Notes under the pieces: model-generated
The model's input: the letters and a program-made list of their open reading frames with translations, nothing else
The model's database searches: none
What the model was told of the DNA's origin: nothing
Source: Sulfuricella sp.
Lineage (GTDB): Bacteria > Pseudomonadota > Gammaproteobacteria > Burkholderiales > Sulfuricellaceae
Assembly (NCBI GenBank): GCA_023266195.1
Contig: JAHFRP010000002.1
Coordinates: 218,779-282,778 of the forward strand
Reading direction: 5' to 3'
Length of the DNA: 64,000 nucleotides
Program-made: the position numbers and the translations under genes
Shown here: positions 7,130-15,536 of the stretch, piece by piece
Layout: each line of letters begins with the position of its first letter
How positions within the stretch are numbered: the stretch's first letter is position 1

Positions 7130-7990
7130 ATGGCTTACACAGAAGAAATTCTCGGCAAGAGCCGGACCGGCAAGAAAGGGCCTGGCCCGGCGCTGATGGG
7201 CGCGGATACGCTGATCGGCGACGACGTCTACAACCCGCAGGAAGAAAATTTGGGAGAGATCAAGGAAATCATGCTGGACACCCGCAATGGCAAGGTGGCG
7301 TATGCCGTTGTGTCGCTGGGCGGCTTCCTCGGCCTGGGCGAAAAACTGTTTGCCGTGCCCTGGGCTGCGTTGAGACTGGACACCACGCACCACCGTTTTG
7401 TCCTCGACGTTGACAAGAAAACCCTGGAAAGCGCACCGGGCTTCGACAAGGATGCCTGGCCCGACATGGCCGATCCCGAGTTTGAACAGCGGGTCCATTC
7501 TTTTTATGGAACCCAGCCTACTTCGCCGCAGTCGTCCGCACCGGCCGGCCGACAAGCTATGGTGACCGGCTTGTTCAGGGATAAGGATGGCGCGGAACAG
7601 GCTTATCAGGCCGTCCTCAATCGCGGCTATGGCAACATGGAAATCAACCTGGTCATGTCGAACGATACCTGCAACCGCAATTTTTCAAGCATGGCTGCGG
7701 AAGGCGGCATCGCAAGCGCCATCGGCGTCAGCCAGGCCATTCCCGGTTTGGGATTGACCGTGGCGGGCCCGATCGCGGCGTCCCTGTCCGGCATCGGCGC
7801 GAGTGGCGCGGCGGGTGGCCTGGTCGATGCCATGATCAGCTGGGGCATCCCGGATGAGCGCGTCAAGCATTATGATTCCGGCATCAAGGAAGGCGGCATC
7901 CTGTTGAGCGTCAAACCTCGCTCCGAGGAGGATGCCCAATTTATCGAACTGGAATGGAAAGCCGACCGCGGCGAGCAGGTCTGCCGGTAA
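7130..7990 (+). CDS. PRC-barrel domain stress protein
   Basis: This 286-aa soluble protein has an N-terminal PRC-barrel (about residues 22-115: ADTLIGDDVYNPQEENLGEI, KVAYAVVSLGGFLGLGEKLF, VPWAALRL). The C-terminal region (about 145-275) resembles the Gly/Ala-rich general-stress-protein-17M type (VTGLFRDKDGAEQAYQAVLN, GLTVAGPIAASL, GIPDERVKHYDSGIKEGGIL). Two in-frame ATGs occur at 7124 and 7130. AGGAG (7119-7123) touches the first but sits 6 nt before the second, so I start at 7130. The exact role is unknown; such proteins are often stress-induced. Two hairpins lie just upstream. Confidence 0.82.
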   Translation: MAYTEEILGKSRTGKKGPGPALMGADTLIGDDVYNPQEENLGEIKEIMLDTRNGKVAYAVVSLGGFLGLGEKLFAVPWAALRLDTTHHRFVLDVDKKTLESAPGFDKDAWPDMADPEFEQRVHSFYGTQPTSPQSSAPAGRQAMVTGLFRDKDGAEQAYQAVLNRGYGNMEINLVMSNDTCNRNFSSMAAEGGIASAIGVSQAIPGLGLTVAGPIAASLSGIGASGAAGGLVDAMISWGIPDERVKHYDSGIKEGGILLSVKPRSEEDAQFIELEWKADRGEQVCR

Positions 7991-8208
7991 TCGGCCGACA
8001 TCATACGGTTCGAACGGAGCGGCCGCGGACCCGAATGGTTTGCAGCCGCCCGAAAGCTTGCGGCGGCGATCTGCTGGAGGTTGTCCATCCCCGCCGCCAC
8101 CTTGGGCGCGGGAGGGGTTTCCTCCTTCTTGCCGCAAGCCGGCAAGGCCAGCACCGAACCCATCAGCAAAGCCAGTGCGGCACCGTTCTGAAGTTTTTTC
8201 ATTGCCAT
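7870..8208 (-). CDS. Small lipoprotein with probably spurious or shifted C-terminus
   Basis: The start is convincing. AAGGAG lies 6 nt before ATG 8208, and the first 30 residues form a lipoprotein signal (MAMKKLQNG, then ALALLMGSVLALPAC with Cys25, followed by GKKEETPPAPK). A short helix-like part follows (MDNLQQIAAASFRAAA). After about residue 70 the frame lies antisense to the end of the PRC-barrel gene and is rich in Ser and Arg, unlike real protein. I infer that the gene has lost its true 3' end by frameshift or deletion, or is a very short lipoprotein. It is convergent with the PRC-barrel gene, overlapping it by about 120 bp. Function is unknown. Confidence 0.45.
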   Translation of the reverse strand: MAMKKLQNGAALALLMGSVLALPACGKKEETPPAPKVAAGMDNLQQIAAASFRAAANHSGPRPLRSNRMMSADYRQTCSPRSAFHSSSINWASSSERGLTLNRMPPSLMPES

Positions 8209-8267
8209 GACGATCTCCTTGACGTGTCACTATTTTTACTTTGCCAGACTCGGCTGACGGTAATGTT

Positions 8268-8288
8268 CCCCCCCTTTTTCAAAGGGGG
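8268..8288. repeat. Single copy of the CCCCCTTTTTCAAAGGGGG palindromic repeat
   Basis: A C-run, TTTTTCAAA and a G-run form an imperfect palindrome identical in core to the arms of the larger element at 13466-13561. It lies about 45 bp downstream of the malQ-treY stop and may act as a transcription terminator for the island. Confidence 0.6.
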
Positions 8289-8334
8289 AGGGCGCTATGC
8301 GAATCCGATGCGAATTTAATCCGACAAAGTAAAA

Positions 8335-11300
8335 CTATAGACCACGCGGGGCGCCGCGTTTGGCCAGCAGCGCACAGGGAAAGCTGCGTAATACTTGGGC
8401 TGCTTCGAGAAACAGGCTCTCGCCCCGTTTGTGGATGGCGGCCGCTTCCGCGGTGAAAACGTTGACCCAATCCGCATTCGCCGCAAACGGCATCTCTATC
8501 CGGGTGTCGCCCCAAACTTCCGGCCCCAGCGGCATGCCCTCCTCTCCCGCGGCGAGCTCGGCGAACCAGCGTGGCGCGACCACGATGGCGGCTTCCTCCC
8601 CGCCTTGCCGGGCGAAGGCGCAAAGATGTTCCGCCCGTTTGCCTTCGACCTTGAGCGGCAGGTAGTCGCCGTCACGAAACAGGGCCTCTTTTTCCGCGCG
8701 CAGCTTGAGCACCCGCCAAGTCAGATAGAGCTTGACGCGGCCATCCGCCATCGTGTCGAGCAAGCCACGGGCGCGCCCGGCGATCTCCGGCGCTTCGACG
8801 GCGAAGAGGCTTTGCAGCTGTGCCAACAGGTCGCGGCGGCGGGCGAAATCCACCGGATGGCGGTTGTCGGGATCGACCAGGCTGAAATCCCACAGCTCGC
8901 AGCCTGGATAGATGTCGGGAATGCCGGGGGCGGTAAGCTTGAGCAGCACCTGGGACAGGCTGCTGAACATGCCCAGCCGCGCCACTCGCGCCTGTAGCGG
9001 CAGGAAAGCATCGAGAAACGGGCCGTTCCGGGGCGGCGTCAGCAGCGCGCGGACAAATTTCGTCAGCGCCTGTTCATAGTCGGCATTGGGGTTGATCCAG
9101 CTGGTGTTGACCTTGGCCTCCCGCGCCGCCTTCTGCATGTAGCCCTCGATGCGCTCGCGATAGGCATCGCGGTTGCCCTCCCCCACCCCTTCCAGTGGCC
9201 AGGTGCCGAGCAGGGTCTGGTACAACAGATATTCGTCGTTCTCCGAAGGCGCGCGCCGTCCATCCGCCCTGCTCTTGCGCGGCCGGTTCTGCCTAGCCCA
9301 GCGCCGCACCTGGCTGTCCCATTCCGCCGCCATTTCGGACAGGGCGTCGATGCGGGCGCGCACGTCCTCGCTGCGCTTCGTGTCGTGAGTCGAGGTGGCG
9401 AGCAGGGTGTGCGGCCAGTCGCGGCGGCAATCCTGGCAGGCGCGGTGAAACAGCTCGAGCGGCACGCCGACGTTCCGCGGGTCGCCGCCCACCTCGTTGA
9501 GGGATGCCAGCCGGTTGTAGATGTAAAAAGCGGTGTCTTCCAGCCCCTTCGCCATCACCGGCGCGGTGTATTGCTGGAATTTCATGGCGAAGGCCACCAC
9601 TGCGTCGCGATAGGCGTCGCTCTTGCCGGCGGCGATGCGGGTCAAAAGCACCTCGCGCACGAAATCGAAAATGCCCGTATCTCCCGCACGGTTGCGCCTT
9701 TTCGCCACCGTCAGCGCCAGATCGACATAGCGCGCGTCTTCGCGCGACGGGCCGGCGCCGGTGACGTAGGTGCGGTAGACCGGAAATGCCGCGACGATTT
9801 CCGCCAGCGCGAAGCGCAGGCCGTTCAGGGTGAAATCGCAAGTGCGGATGTCGGCCTCGGCGATCCGGCTCAGCTGGTTGGCCAGCACGTTGAGCTCGCT
9901 CGACATGGACGATTTCATGATCAGCCGCTTGCAGCCGTACAGCAGCTGTTCGAAATCCGTCTCCCCATCGGCGAAGCGGCGGTAAGTGCGCGTCAGTCTC
10001 GCCGCCGCGCTTCCCTTGATCATCAGCCCGTTGACCAGGTTGAGGAACTGGTAGCCGGTAGTGCCGTACACCGGCCATGGCGCAGGCAGATCCTCGTAAG
10101 GCGCGACGATTTTCTCGATCAGCAGGAACAGCGGCCTGGCCCCGCCCAGTCCGCAGATGCGTTCCTGCAGCGCGGCGAAATAGCCGGCGGGGTCGAACAA
10201 TCCGTCGGGGTGGTCGATGCGCAGGCCATCGACCTTGCCTTGGGCGATCAGCTCGAACACCAGCCGGTGGGTGACTTCGAACACCTCGGGATCTTCCATG
10301 CGTAGCGCCGCCAGGTCGTTGATGTTGAAGAAGCGCCGGTAGTTGATCTCGTCGGCGGCAACCCGCCAGTAGGCGAGGCGGTAGGCCTGCGCCTCGATCA
10401 GGGCATGGAGCGGGCCATAGCTCCCAGGGGCGCCCAGGGTGCCGTTGTATTCGCGCACGTTCTCCTCGATGAACCAGCCGATATCCGGGCTGGCTGCGCA
10501 CACCGCGGCCAGGTTGCGCTTGATCAGCTCCTTGTCGCGCTGGCGCTCCGCGACCTGCTCCGCCGACGCCTCCGAGCGCGCGGGCAGATGGCCGCAGGCG
10601 GTGACCAGGCTCTGGAACGCGGACAGGCTCGGGTCGTCCGGCGCCAGCCGGGCGGCGAGCGCCTCCGCGCGGCGCCCCAGAATGTGCGGATATTCCCGCG
10701 GATCGATCGGAAAGCGGTGCTCGGCGTAATGGACGCTGAAGCTGCCCCGCTCGCGGTCGAACGCCAGCCGCAATTCGCCGTTTTCCAGCACCACGCCGTA
10801 GTGGTCCCCCAGCACCGGCAACAGCACCTTGCCTTGCAGTTCGGTCTTGTAGGGGAACCAGTCGATGTCGAAGAAGCGCGCATAGGCCGAAGCCGGCCCA
10901 TTCTCCAGCACACCCAGCCACCAGGCATTGTCCGCGCCCATTACGCCCATGTGGTTGGGCACCATGTCGAGAATCTGCCCCATGCCGCGCTCGTGCAGCG
11001 CGGCGACGAAACAGTCGAAATCCTCCGGGCTGCCGATCTCCGGATTGAGCGCGTTATGGTCGATGATGTCGTAGCCGTGGCTGCTGCCGGGACGCGCCTT
11101 CAGGTAGGGCGAGGCATAGCAGTGGCTGATGCCCAGCGCATCGAGGTAGGGCGCCAGCTCCGCCGCCTGGCGAAAGGTGAAATCGCGGTTGAACTGGAGT
11201 CGGTAGGTGGCGCGCGGAATGCGCGGCGCCGGGCATGCGGTTTCGAGCGAAATCGGCTGGGCCGGCGGCTGCACCGAGACGCCGCGCTCGCGCTTCATGG

Positions 11301-13455
11301 TTTCCACCAGCCCGGCCACGCGCGGATCGGCGGGCCATTCCTCCAGATTGAGCGGCAGCTTGCGCCGCCAGCTGGGATATTGCAGGTCGGTAGTGCCGGG
11401 CAGGTTGGCCTGCTCCAGCTGGCCGAACAGGTCTTCCAGCTGCACCAGCGCGAGCTTGGCCGGGCTGCGCGCCACGTAGGCATACACCGCCTGGATGTAT
11501 TCGGCGGTCAGCTCCGGCACCGACACCGGATTGGGGACGACTCCGCCCGGCAGCAGCCCTTCCCTTTCCAGCGCCACCAGCAGGTGGGCGCGCTCCTGGG
11601 CGCGGCCGACGATTTGCGCTTCGCGCTCCGCATCCGATGGGAACAAGCCCAGTTCGCCGCGCAGATCGAGGTCGGTTCCCTGCCAGAAACCAGCCAGGGT
11701 AGGCAAGTCATGGGTGCCCACCGCTGCCACCGCCTGGGTGGGATAGTCGGCCGGAACCTTGAAGCTGCCTTCGGCGCTCTTTTCGAAATAAAGCAGGCGA
11801 TAGGAGAGCACGCCGAGCGATTCGAGCGCCGCACGCACCGCGTCCGGCACGGTGCCGAGGTCTTCGCCGACCACCAGGCAGCGGTTGCGCCGGCTTTCCA
11901 GCGCCAGGATGCCGAGCAGGTCGGCGATCGGATAGGACACGTAGGCCCCGTCCGCCGGGCGGCCGCCGGACGGCACCCAGAACAGGCGCATCAGCCCCAT
12001 GACGTGGTCGATGCGCAGCGCGCCGGCATCGCGCATGCATTCGCGCAGGATGGCGACGAAAGGCGCGTAGGCGGCCTCCCTCAGACGGTGGGGGATGAAC
12101 GGCGGCAGGCCCCAGTCCTGGCCGTGCAGGCTGAAATCGTCCGGCGGCGCGCCGATGCCGGCGGCCAGCGCGTAAAGCGGCTGCTCGGCCCAGACATCCG
12201 CCCCGCCCCGGCTGACGCCCACGGCCAGATCCAGCAGCAAGCCGACGCCCAGCCCCAGTTCCCTCGACTGGCGCCCGGCTGCGCGAAGCTGGAGCGACGC
12301 CTGCCATTGCAGGTATTCGTAGAATTCCACCTGGTCGAGATGGTCGGCACAGAAGGCCGCCACCTCGGGCGAAGCGGGGTCGCGGTAGGCTTCCGGCCAA
12401 GCCGGCCAGCCCCACGCCGCGCCGTCCAGCGTGCGAAAATGCCCTTGCAGCGCCTCGTACAGGGCATGGCGGCGCAGCGCCTCGCCGCGCCTCGCCTGGT
12501 AGGCACGGAAGGCGGAGGCGCGCTCGCTGCCGGGGCCGAGGTGATGCTCGCGGAAATGGCGATAGAGCCGCTCCAGGATCGGGAACTTGGCGGCGGCCAC
12601 CTGCGTATACCGAACCAGCGCCTCGGCCCGCAGCGCCCTCAGCTGCGCCTGGAACTGGGCGTCGTTCATCGCCTCGCGCGCCGCCTCGCACTCGGCGAAA
12701 TCGGCGACGGCTTCGACGTCCAGGTACAGCACGTCGAGAAACAGCCGACTGGACGGACCATAGGGGCAGGCATGCTCGGGATTGTCCGGAAACAGCGCAT
12801 GCAGCGGATTCACCCCCACCACCCCGGCGCCCTGCTCGCCGCAAAACTGCACCAGCGCCTTGAGGTCGCTGAAGTCGCCGATGCCCCAGTTGCGCCGCGA
12901 GCGCAAGGCATACAGCTGCGCCGACGGCCCCCACACACGCCCATCGCCGGCAAGCGCATCGGGCTGATAGCAACTGGCGGGCGCCACGATCAGGCTCATC
13001 GCGTTCTCGCCCAGCTCGAAACGGTGATAGCCGATATCGGGCGCAAGGGGCAGCGGCAAGGCATAGCGGCGATAGGTGGTTTCGCCGAGCTTGTGGCGTT
13101 CCACTTCCTCCAGCTCGGCCGCCACGACTTCGCCCTCGAAGCGTTTGCCGTCCTCCAGCAGCAGGGCCCAGCGAAGCCGCTCGCGGCTGGCCCGTGCGGG
13201 GAGCGTGAGAATGATGTGCGCCCCGCTCTCGCGCATCACCTGCACCGGCGGCAGCGGGCGATGCCAGGCGCCCGCCTCGAATGCCTGCAACGCCCCCCGC
13301 ACATCGTCCAGGGTGTCCGCCGCAACGCCCATCGCGGCCAGCAGCGCGCGCTTGGACTGGTCGGGCACCGCGTGGCGATTGCCCCAGATGTCGCCGTATT
13401 CGAGCTGGATGCCGTAAAGCGCGCAGAGCCGGTCGAGCAGTTTGTGATGCTTCAT
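8335..13455 (-). CDS. malQ-treY: Fusion of 4-alpha-glucanotransferase (MalQ) and maltooligosyltrehalose synthase (TreY)
   Basis: This 1706-aa bifunctional cytoplasmic enzyme has two parts. Residues about 1-730 are a GH77 MalQ: RIDHVMGLMRLFW carries the nucleophile Asp (about 478), VVGEDLGTVP the acid/base Glu (about 530) and GTHDLPTL the third Asp. From TYRLQF at 750-755 onward it is a GH13 TreY: SHGYDIIDHNALNPE, GLRIDHPDG (nucleophile Asp, about 1078), LLIEKI (Glu, about 1114), STHDTKRSEDVRARI and the C-terminal GIPDIYPGCELWD. MalQ disproportionates maltodextrins; TreY turns the reducing end into a trehalosyl unit for TreZ. The linker (about 730-748, VSVQPPAQPISLE) is short. The start overlaps the treZ stop in ATGA, so the two are coupled. 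No frame break is visible. Confidence 0.93.
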   Translation of the reverse strand: MKHHKLLDRLCALYGIQLEYGDIWGNRHAVPDQSKRALLAAMGVAADTLDDVRGALQAFEAGAWHRPLPPVQVMRESGAHIILTLPARASRERLRWALLLEDGKRFEGEVVAAELEEVERHKLGETTYRRYALPLPLAPDIGYHRFELGENAMSLIVAPASCYQPDALAGDGRVWGPSAQLYALRSRRNWGIGDFSDLKALVQFCGEQGAGVVGVNPLHALFPDNPEHACPYGPSSRLFLDVLYLDVEAVADFAECEAAREAMNDAQFQAQLRALRAEALVRYTQVAAAKFPILERLYRHFREHHLGPGSERASAFRAYQARRGEALRRHALYEALQGHFRTLDGAAWGWPAWPEAYRDPASPEVAAFCADHLDQVEFYEYLQWQASLQLRAAGRQSRELGLGVGLLLDLAVGVSRGGADVWAEQPLYALAAGIGAPPDDFSLHGQDWGLPPFIPHRLREAAYAPFVAILRECMRDAGALRIDHVMGLMRLFWVPSGGRPADGAYVSYPIADLLGILALESRRNRCLVVGEDLGTVPDAVRAALESLGVLSYRLLYFEKSAEGSFKVPADYPTQAVAAVGTHDLPTLAGFWQGTDLDLRGELGLFPSDAEREAQIVGRAQERAHLLVALEREGLLPGGVVPNPVSVPELTAEYIQAVYAYVARSPAKLALVQLEDLFGQLEQANLPGTTDLQYPSWRRKLPLNLEEWPADPRVAGLVETMKRERGVSVQPPAQPISLETACPAPRIPRATYRLQFNRDFTFRQAAELAPYLDALGISHCYASPYLKARPGSSHGYDIIDHNALNPEIGSPEDFDCFVAALHERGMGQILDMVPNHMGVMGADNAWWLGVLENGPASAYARFFDIDWFPYKTELQGKVLLPVLGDHYGVVLENGELRLAFDRERGSFSVHYAEHRFPIDPREYPHILGRRAEALAARLAPDDPSLSAFQSLVTACGHLPARSEASAEQVAERQRDKELIKRNLAAVCAASPDIGWFIEENVREYNGTLGAPGSYGPLHALIEAQAYRLAYWRVAADEINYRRFFNINDLAALRMEDPEVFEVTHRLVFELIAQGKVDGLRIDHPDGLFDPAGYFAALQERICGLGGARPLFLLIEKIVAPYEDLPAPWPVYGTTGYQFLNLVNGLMIKGSAAARLTRTYRRFADGETDFEQLLYGCKRLIMKSSMSSELNVLANQLSRIAEADIRTCDFTLNGLRFALAEIVAAFPVYRTYVTGAGPSREDARYVDLALTVAKRRNRAGDTGIFDFVREVLLTRIAAGKSDAYRDAVVAFAMKFQQYTAPVMAKGLEDTAFYIYNRLASLNEVGGDPRNVGVPLELFHRACQDCRRDWPHTLLATSTHDTKRSEDVRARIDALSEMAAEWDSQVRRWARQNRPRKSRADGRRAPSENDEYLLYQTLLGTWPLEGVGEGNRDAYRERIEGYMQKAAREAKVNTSWINPNADYEQALTKFVRALLTPPRNGPFLDAFLPLQARVARLGMFSSLSQVLLKLTAPGIPDIYPGCELWDFSLVDPDNRHPVDFARRRDLLAQLQSLFAVEAPEIAGRARGLLDTMADGRVKLYLTWRVLKLRAEKEALFRDGDYLPLKVEGKRAEHLCAFARQGGEEAAIVVAPRWFAELAAGEEGMPLGPEVWGDTRIEMPFAANADWVNVFTAEAAAIHKRGESLFLEAAQVLRSFPCALLAKRGAPRGL

Positions 13456-15443
13456 GCCTCCGGCCTCCCCCTTTGAAAAAGGGGGATTGAGGGGGATTTG
13501 GCGGTGGAGGCGCTTGCCACCGCATCCAAATCCCCCCTACCCCCCTTTTTCAAAGGGGGGAATCCCGCTGTTTCAGCCTGGACGCCTGCCGGGCCACCGC
13601 CGGCTTCGAGAAACCACGCCGCCGACCAGGGCGGCAGCATGCCTTTCGCCAGTTCCAGTTCCAGCCCGCTGCTGCCGGCGAACAGCGCAACCCCGGCGGG
13701 CCGCCCGACGCCGGATACCGGCGCCGCGCCCAGGTTGGCCAGCAGGGTGAGGCGGCTGCCGTCGCCCAGCCGCCAGCTGGCTTGCAAAGCGCGCTCGCCG
13801 AGCGGCGCGGCATGCGCCTGCCCTGCCCCGATCCCTGCCAGGCGCGGCACGATTTCGCGCCGCCGTATCGCCAGCAGGTGGTGGTAAAAATGGAGCCATT
13901 CGCGCGGCCCAGGCTGCGCCAGGCTATCCCAGTCGAGCCGGCTGTGTTGGAAAGTATCGAGCGCGTTGGGATCGGGAATATCTGCGCCGTCGGCGGGGCC
14001 ACCATGGCGCGCGAAGTGTTCGAACTCGCGCCGGCGCCCGGCCGTGACCGTGGCCGCCAGTTCCCCGCCGAAATCGCAAAAGAACAGGAACGGCGATGCC
14101 GCGCCGAATTCCTCGCCCATGAACAGCAACGGCGGCGATGGCGCGAGCAGCAGCACCGCCACCGCCGCGCGCACAGCCTGGGGCGGCGCCAGCGCGGTCA
14201 GGCGCTCGCCCCAGGCGCGGTTTCCCACCTGGTCGTGGGTTTGCAGGAAGGCGACGAAAGCGGTCGGCGGCAGGCCCCGGCTCGGCTCGCCCCGCGCTTC
14301 CCCGTTGCGGTAGCGGGAAGGCTCGCCCTGGTAGGCAAAGCCCTCGCTCAGGCAGCGCGCCAGATGGCGCAGCGGCTGGTCCGCATAGTCCGCGTAATAA
14401 CCGTCGGCCTCGCCGCTGACGAGCGTGTGCAAGACATGGTGAAAGTCGTCGTTCCACTGCGCGTCGTACCCAGGCACGCCGCCGTCGGCGCCGCGCGCGA
14501 GATAGCGCGCGGCATTGCGGTCGTTCTCCAGCACCAGGTGGACATGGCGCTGGCGGCCCGGCCCGCGGCGCACCGCGGCGGCGAGTTCCTCCAGGATGTC
14601 CGGCCGCGAGTCGTCGAAAATGGCGTGCACCGCATCCAGGCGCAGGCCGTCCAGATGGTATTCTTCGAGCCAGTAGAGCGCGTTGTGGATGAAAAAATCG
14701 CGCACCGTACGGCTCTCCGGGCCTTCGTAATCGATCGCCGGCCCCCAAGGGGTCTGGTGGCGCGGGCTGAAGAACGGCGGCGCATAGCGGTGCAGGTAGT
14801 TTCCCTCCGGCCCGAAGTGGTTGTAGACCACGTCGAGGAAAACCATCAGGCCTCGTGCGTGGGCGCTCTGCACCAGCGCCTTGAGCGCTTCCGGCCGCCC
14901 GTAGCGGTGGTCCGGGGCAAACGGCAGCACCCCGTCGTAGCCCCAATTGCGCGTTCCGGGGAAATCCCCAACCGGCATCAGCTCAATGGCGGTGACGCCA
15001 AGATCGGCCAGATAATCCAGGCGATCCTCGACTCCGGCAAACGTCCCCGACGGCGTGAAGGCGCCGACGTGCAGTTCGTAGAACACCGCCTCTTCCCACG
15101 GGCGGCCGCGCCAGCCGCCATCGCACCAGTCGAAAGCGGCCGGATCGATCACTTCGCTCGCGCCGTGCACGTCGGCGGGATTGAAGCGCGAGGCAGGGTC
15201 GGGCACCCGGATATCGCCGTCGATGCGAAAGCGGTAGCGGCTGCCCGGCCCGGCCCGGTCGGTCACGGTTTCGAACCAGCCGCCGGTCAGAGCCTGCATC
15301 GGCAGGATATCCTCCCCGCCGTCGTGCTCCAGGCACAGCTCCACCCGGCGCACGGCGGGCGCCCACAGGCGGAAGCGCACCTCGCCGCTCTTCCGCATCT
15401 CGGCCCCGAAGGGCATGCGATGAAGACGGTTCACATAATTCAT
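13452..15443 (-). CDS. treZ: Malto-oligosyltrehalose trehalohydrolase (TreZ)
   Basis: This 663-aa GH13 enzyme releases trehalose from maltooligosyl-trehalose made by TreY. It opens with the family pattern MPFGAEMRKSGEVRFRLWAP, an E-set-like N-terminal domain (about residues 9-100). The barrel has HVGAFTPSGTFAGV, DVVYNHFGPEGNY, GLRLDAVHAI (nucleophile Asp, about 266), LVLENDRN (Glu, about 306) and LQTHDQVGNRAWG (Asp, about 402). The last 45 or so residues are encoded by the palindromic repeat at 13466-13561 and are not family sequence, so the true protein probably once ended earlier. It overlaps malQ-treY by ATGA and follows glgX/treX with a repeat between. Confidence 0.94.
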   Translation of the reverse strand: MNYVNRLHRMPFGAEMRKSGEVRFRLWAPAVRRVELCLEHDGGEDILPMQALTGGWFETVTDRAGPGSRYRFRIDGDIRVPDPASRFNPADVHGASEVIDPAAFDWCDGGWRGRPWEEAVFYELHVGAFTPSGTFAGVEDRLDYLADLGVTAIELMPVGDFPGTRNWGYDGVLPFAPDHRYGRPEALKALVQSAHARGLMVFLDVVYNHFGPEGNYLHRYAPPFFSPRHQTPWGPAIDYEGPESRTVRDFFIHNALYWLEEYHLDGLRLDAVHAIFDDSRPDILEELAAAVRRGPGRQRHVHLVLENDRNAARYLARGADGGVPGYDAQWNDDFHHVLHTLVSGEADGYYADYADQPLRHLARCLSEGFAYQGEPSRYRNGEARGEPSRGLPPTAFVAFLQTHDQVGNRAWGERLTALAPPQAVRAAVAVLLLAPSPPLLFMGEEFGAASPFLFFCDFGGELAATVTAGRRREFEHFARHGGPADGADIPDPNALDTFQHSRLDWDSLAQPGPREWLHFYHHLLAIRRREIVPRLAGIGAGQAHAAPLGERALQASWRLGDGSRLTLLANLGAAPVSGVGRPAGVALFAGSSGLELELAKGMLPPWSAAWFLEAGGGPAGVQAETAGFPPLKKGGRGDLDAVASASTAKSPSIPLFQRGRPEA
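13466..13561. repeat. 96-bp inverted repeat (CCCCCTTTGAAAAAGGGGG family) inside the treZ 3' end
   Basis: The left arm (13466-13501) contains CCCCCTTTGAAAAAGGGGG, then ATTGAGGGGGATTTGG. The right arm (13526-13561) is its near-exact reverse complement with one indel region. Each arm is itself a hairpin. It lies within the last codons of treZ, where it encodes FPPLKKGGRG and, after 18 residues, SPSIPLFQRG. A related single copy is at 8268-8288. Confidence 0.85.
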
Positions 15444-15456
15444 GTCATGGCCTCAT

Positions 15457-15529
15457 GTAGGTCGGGCACCCCGTGCCCGACAAATCCCCCGTGCCCATCA
15501 AATCGTCGGGCACGGGGTGCCCGACCTAC
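15457..15529. repeat. GTAGGTCGGGCACC-type inverted repeat, copy A
   Basis: Left arm 15457-15481 reads GTAGGTCGGGCACCCCGTGC then CCGAC. Right arm 15505-15529 is its exact reverse complement. The 23-bp loop separates them. It fills the gap between treZ and glgX. Two further copies lie at 17686-17765 and 25898-25962. Confidence 0.9.
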
Positions 15530-15536
15530 GAGGTCT

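Noticed and set aside
10405-13476. 1023-aa open frame on the plus strand
   Set aside because: It lies fully antisense to malQ-treY, whose motifs are unmistakable. The translation is rich in Arg, His, Gln and Ala without domains, a typical shadow in high-GC DNA.
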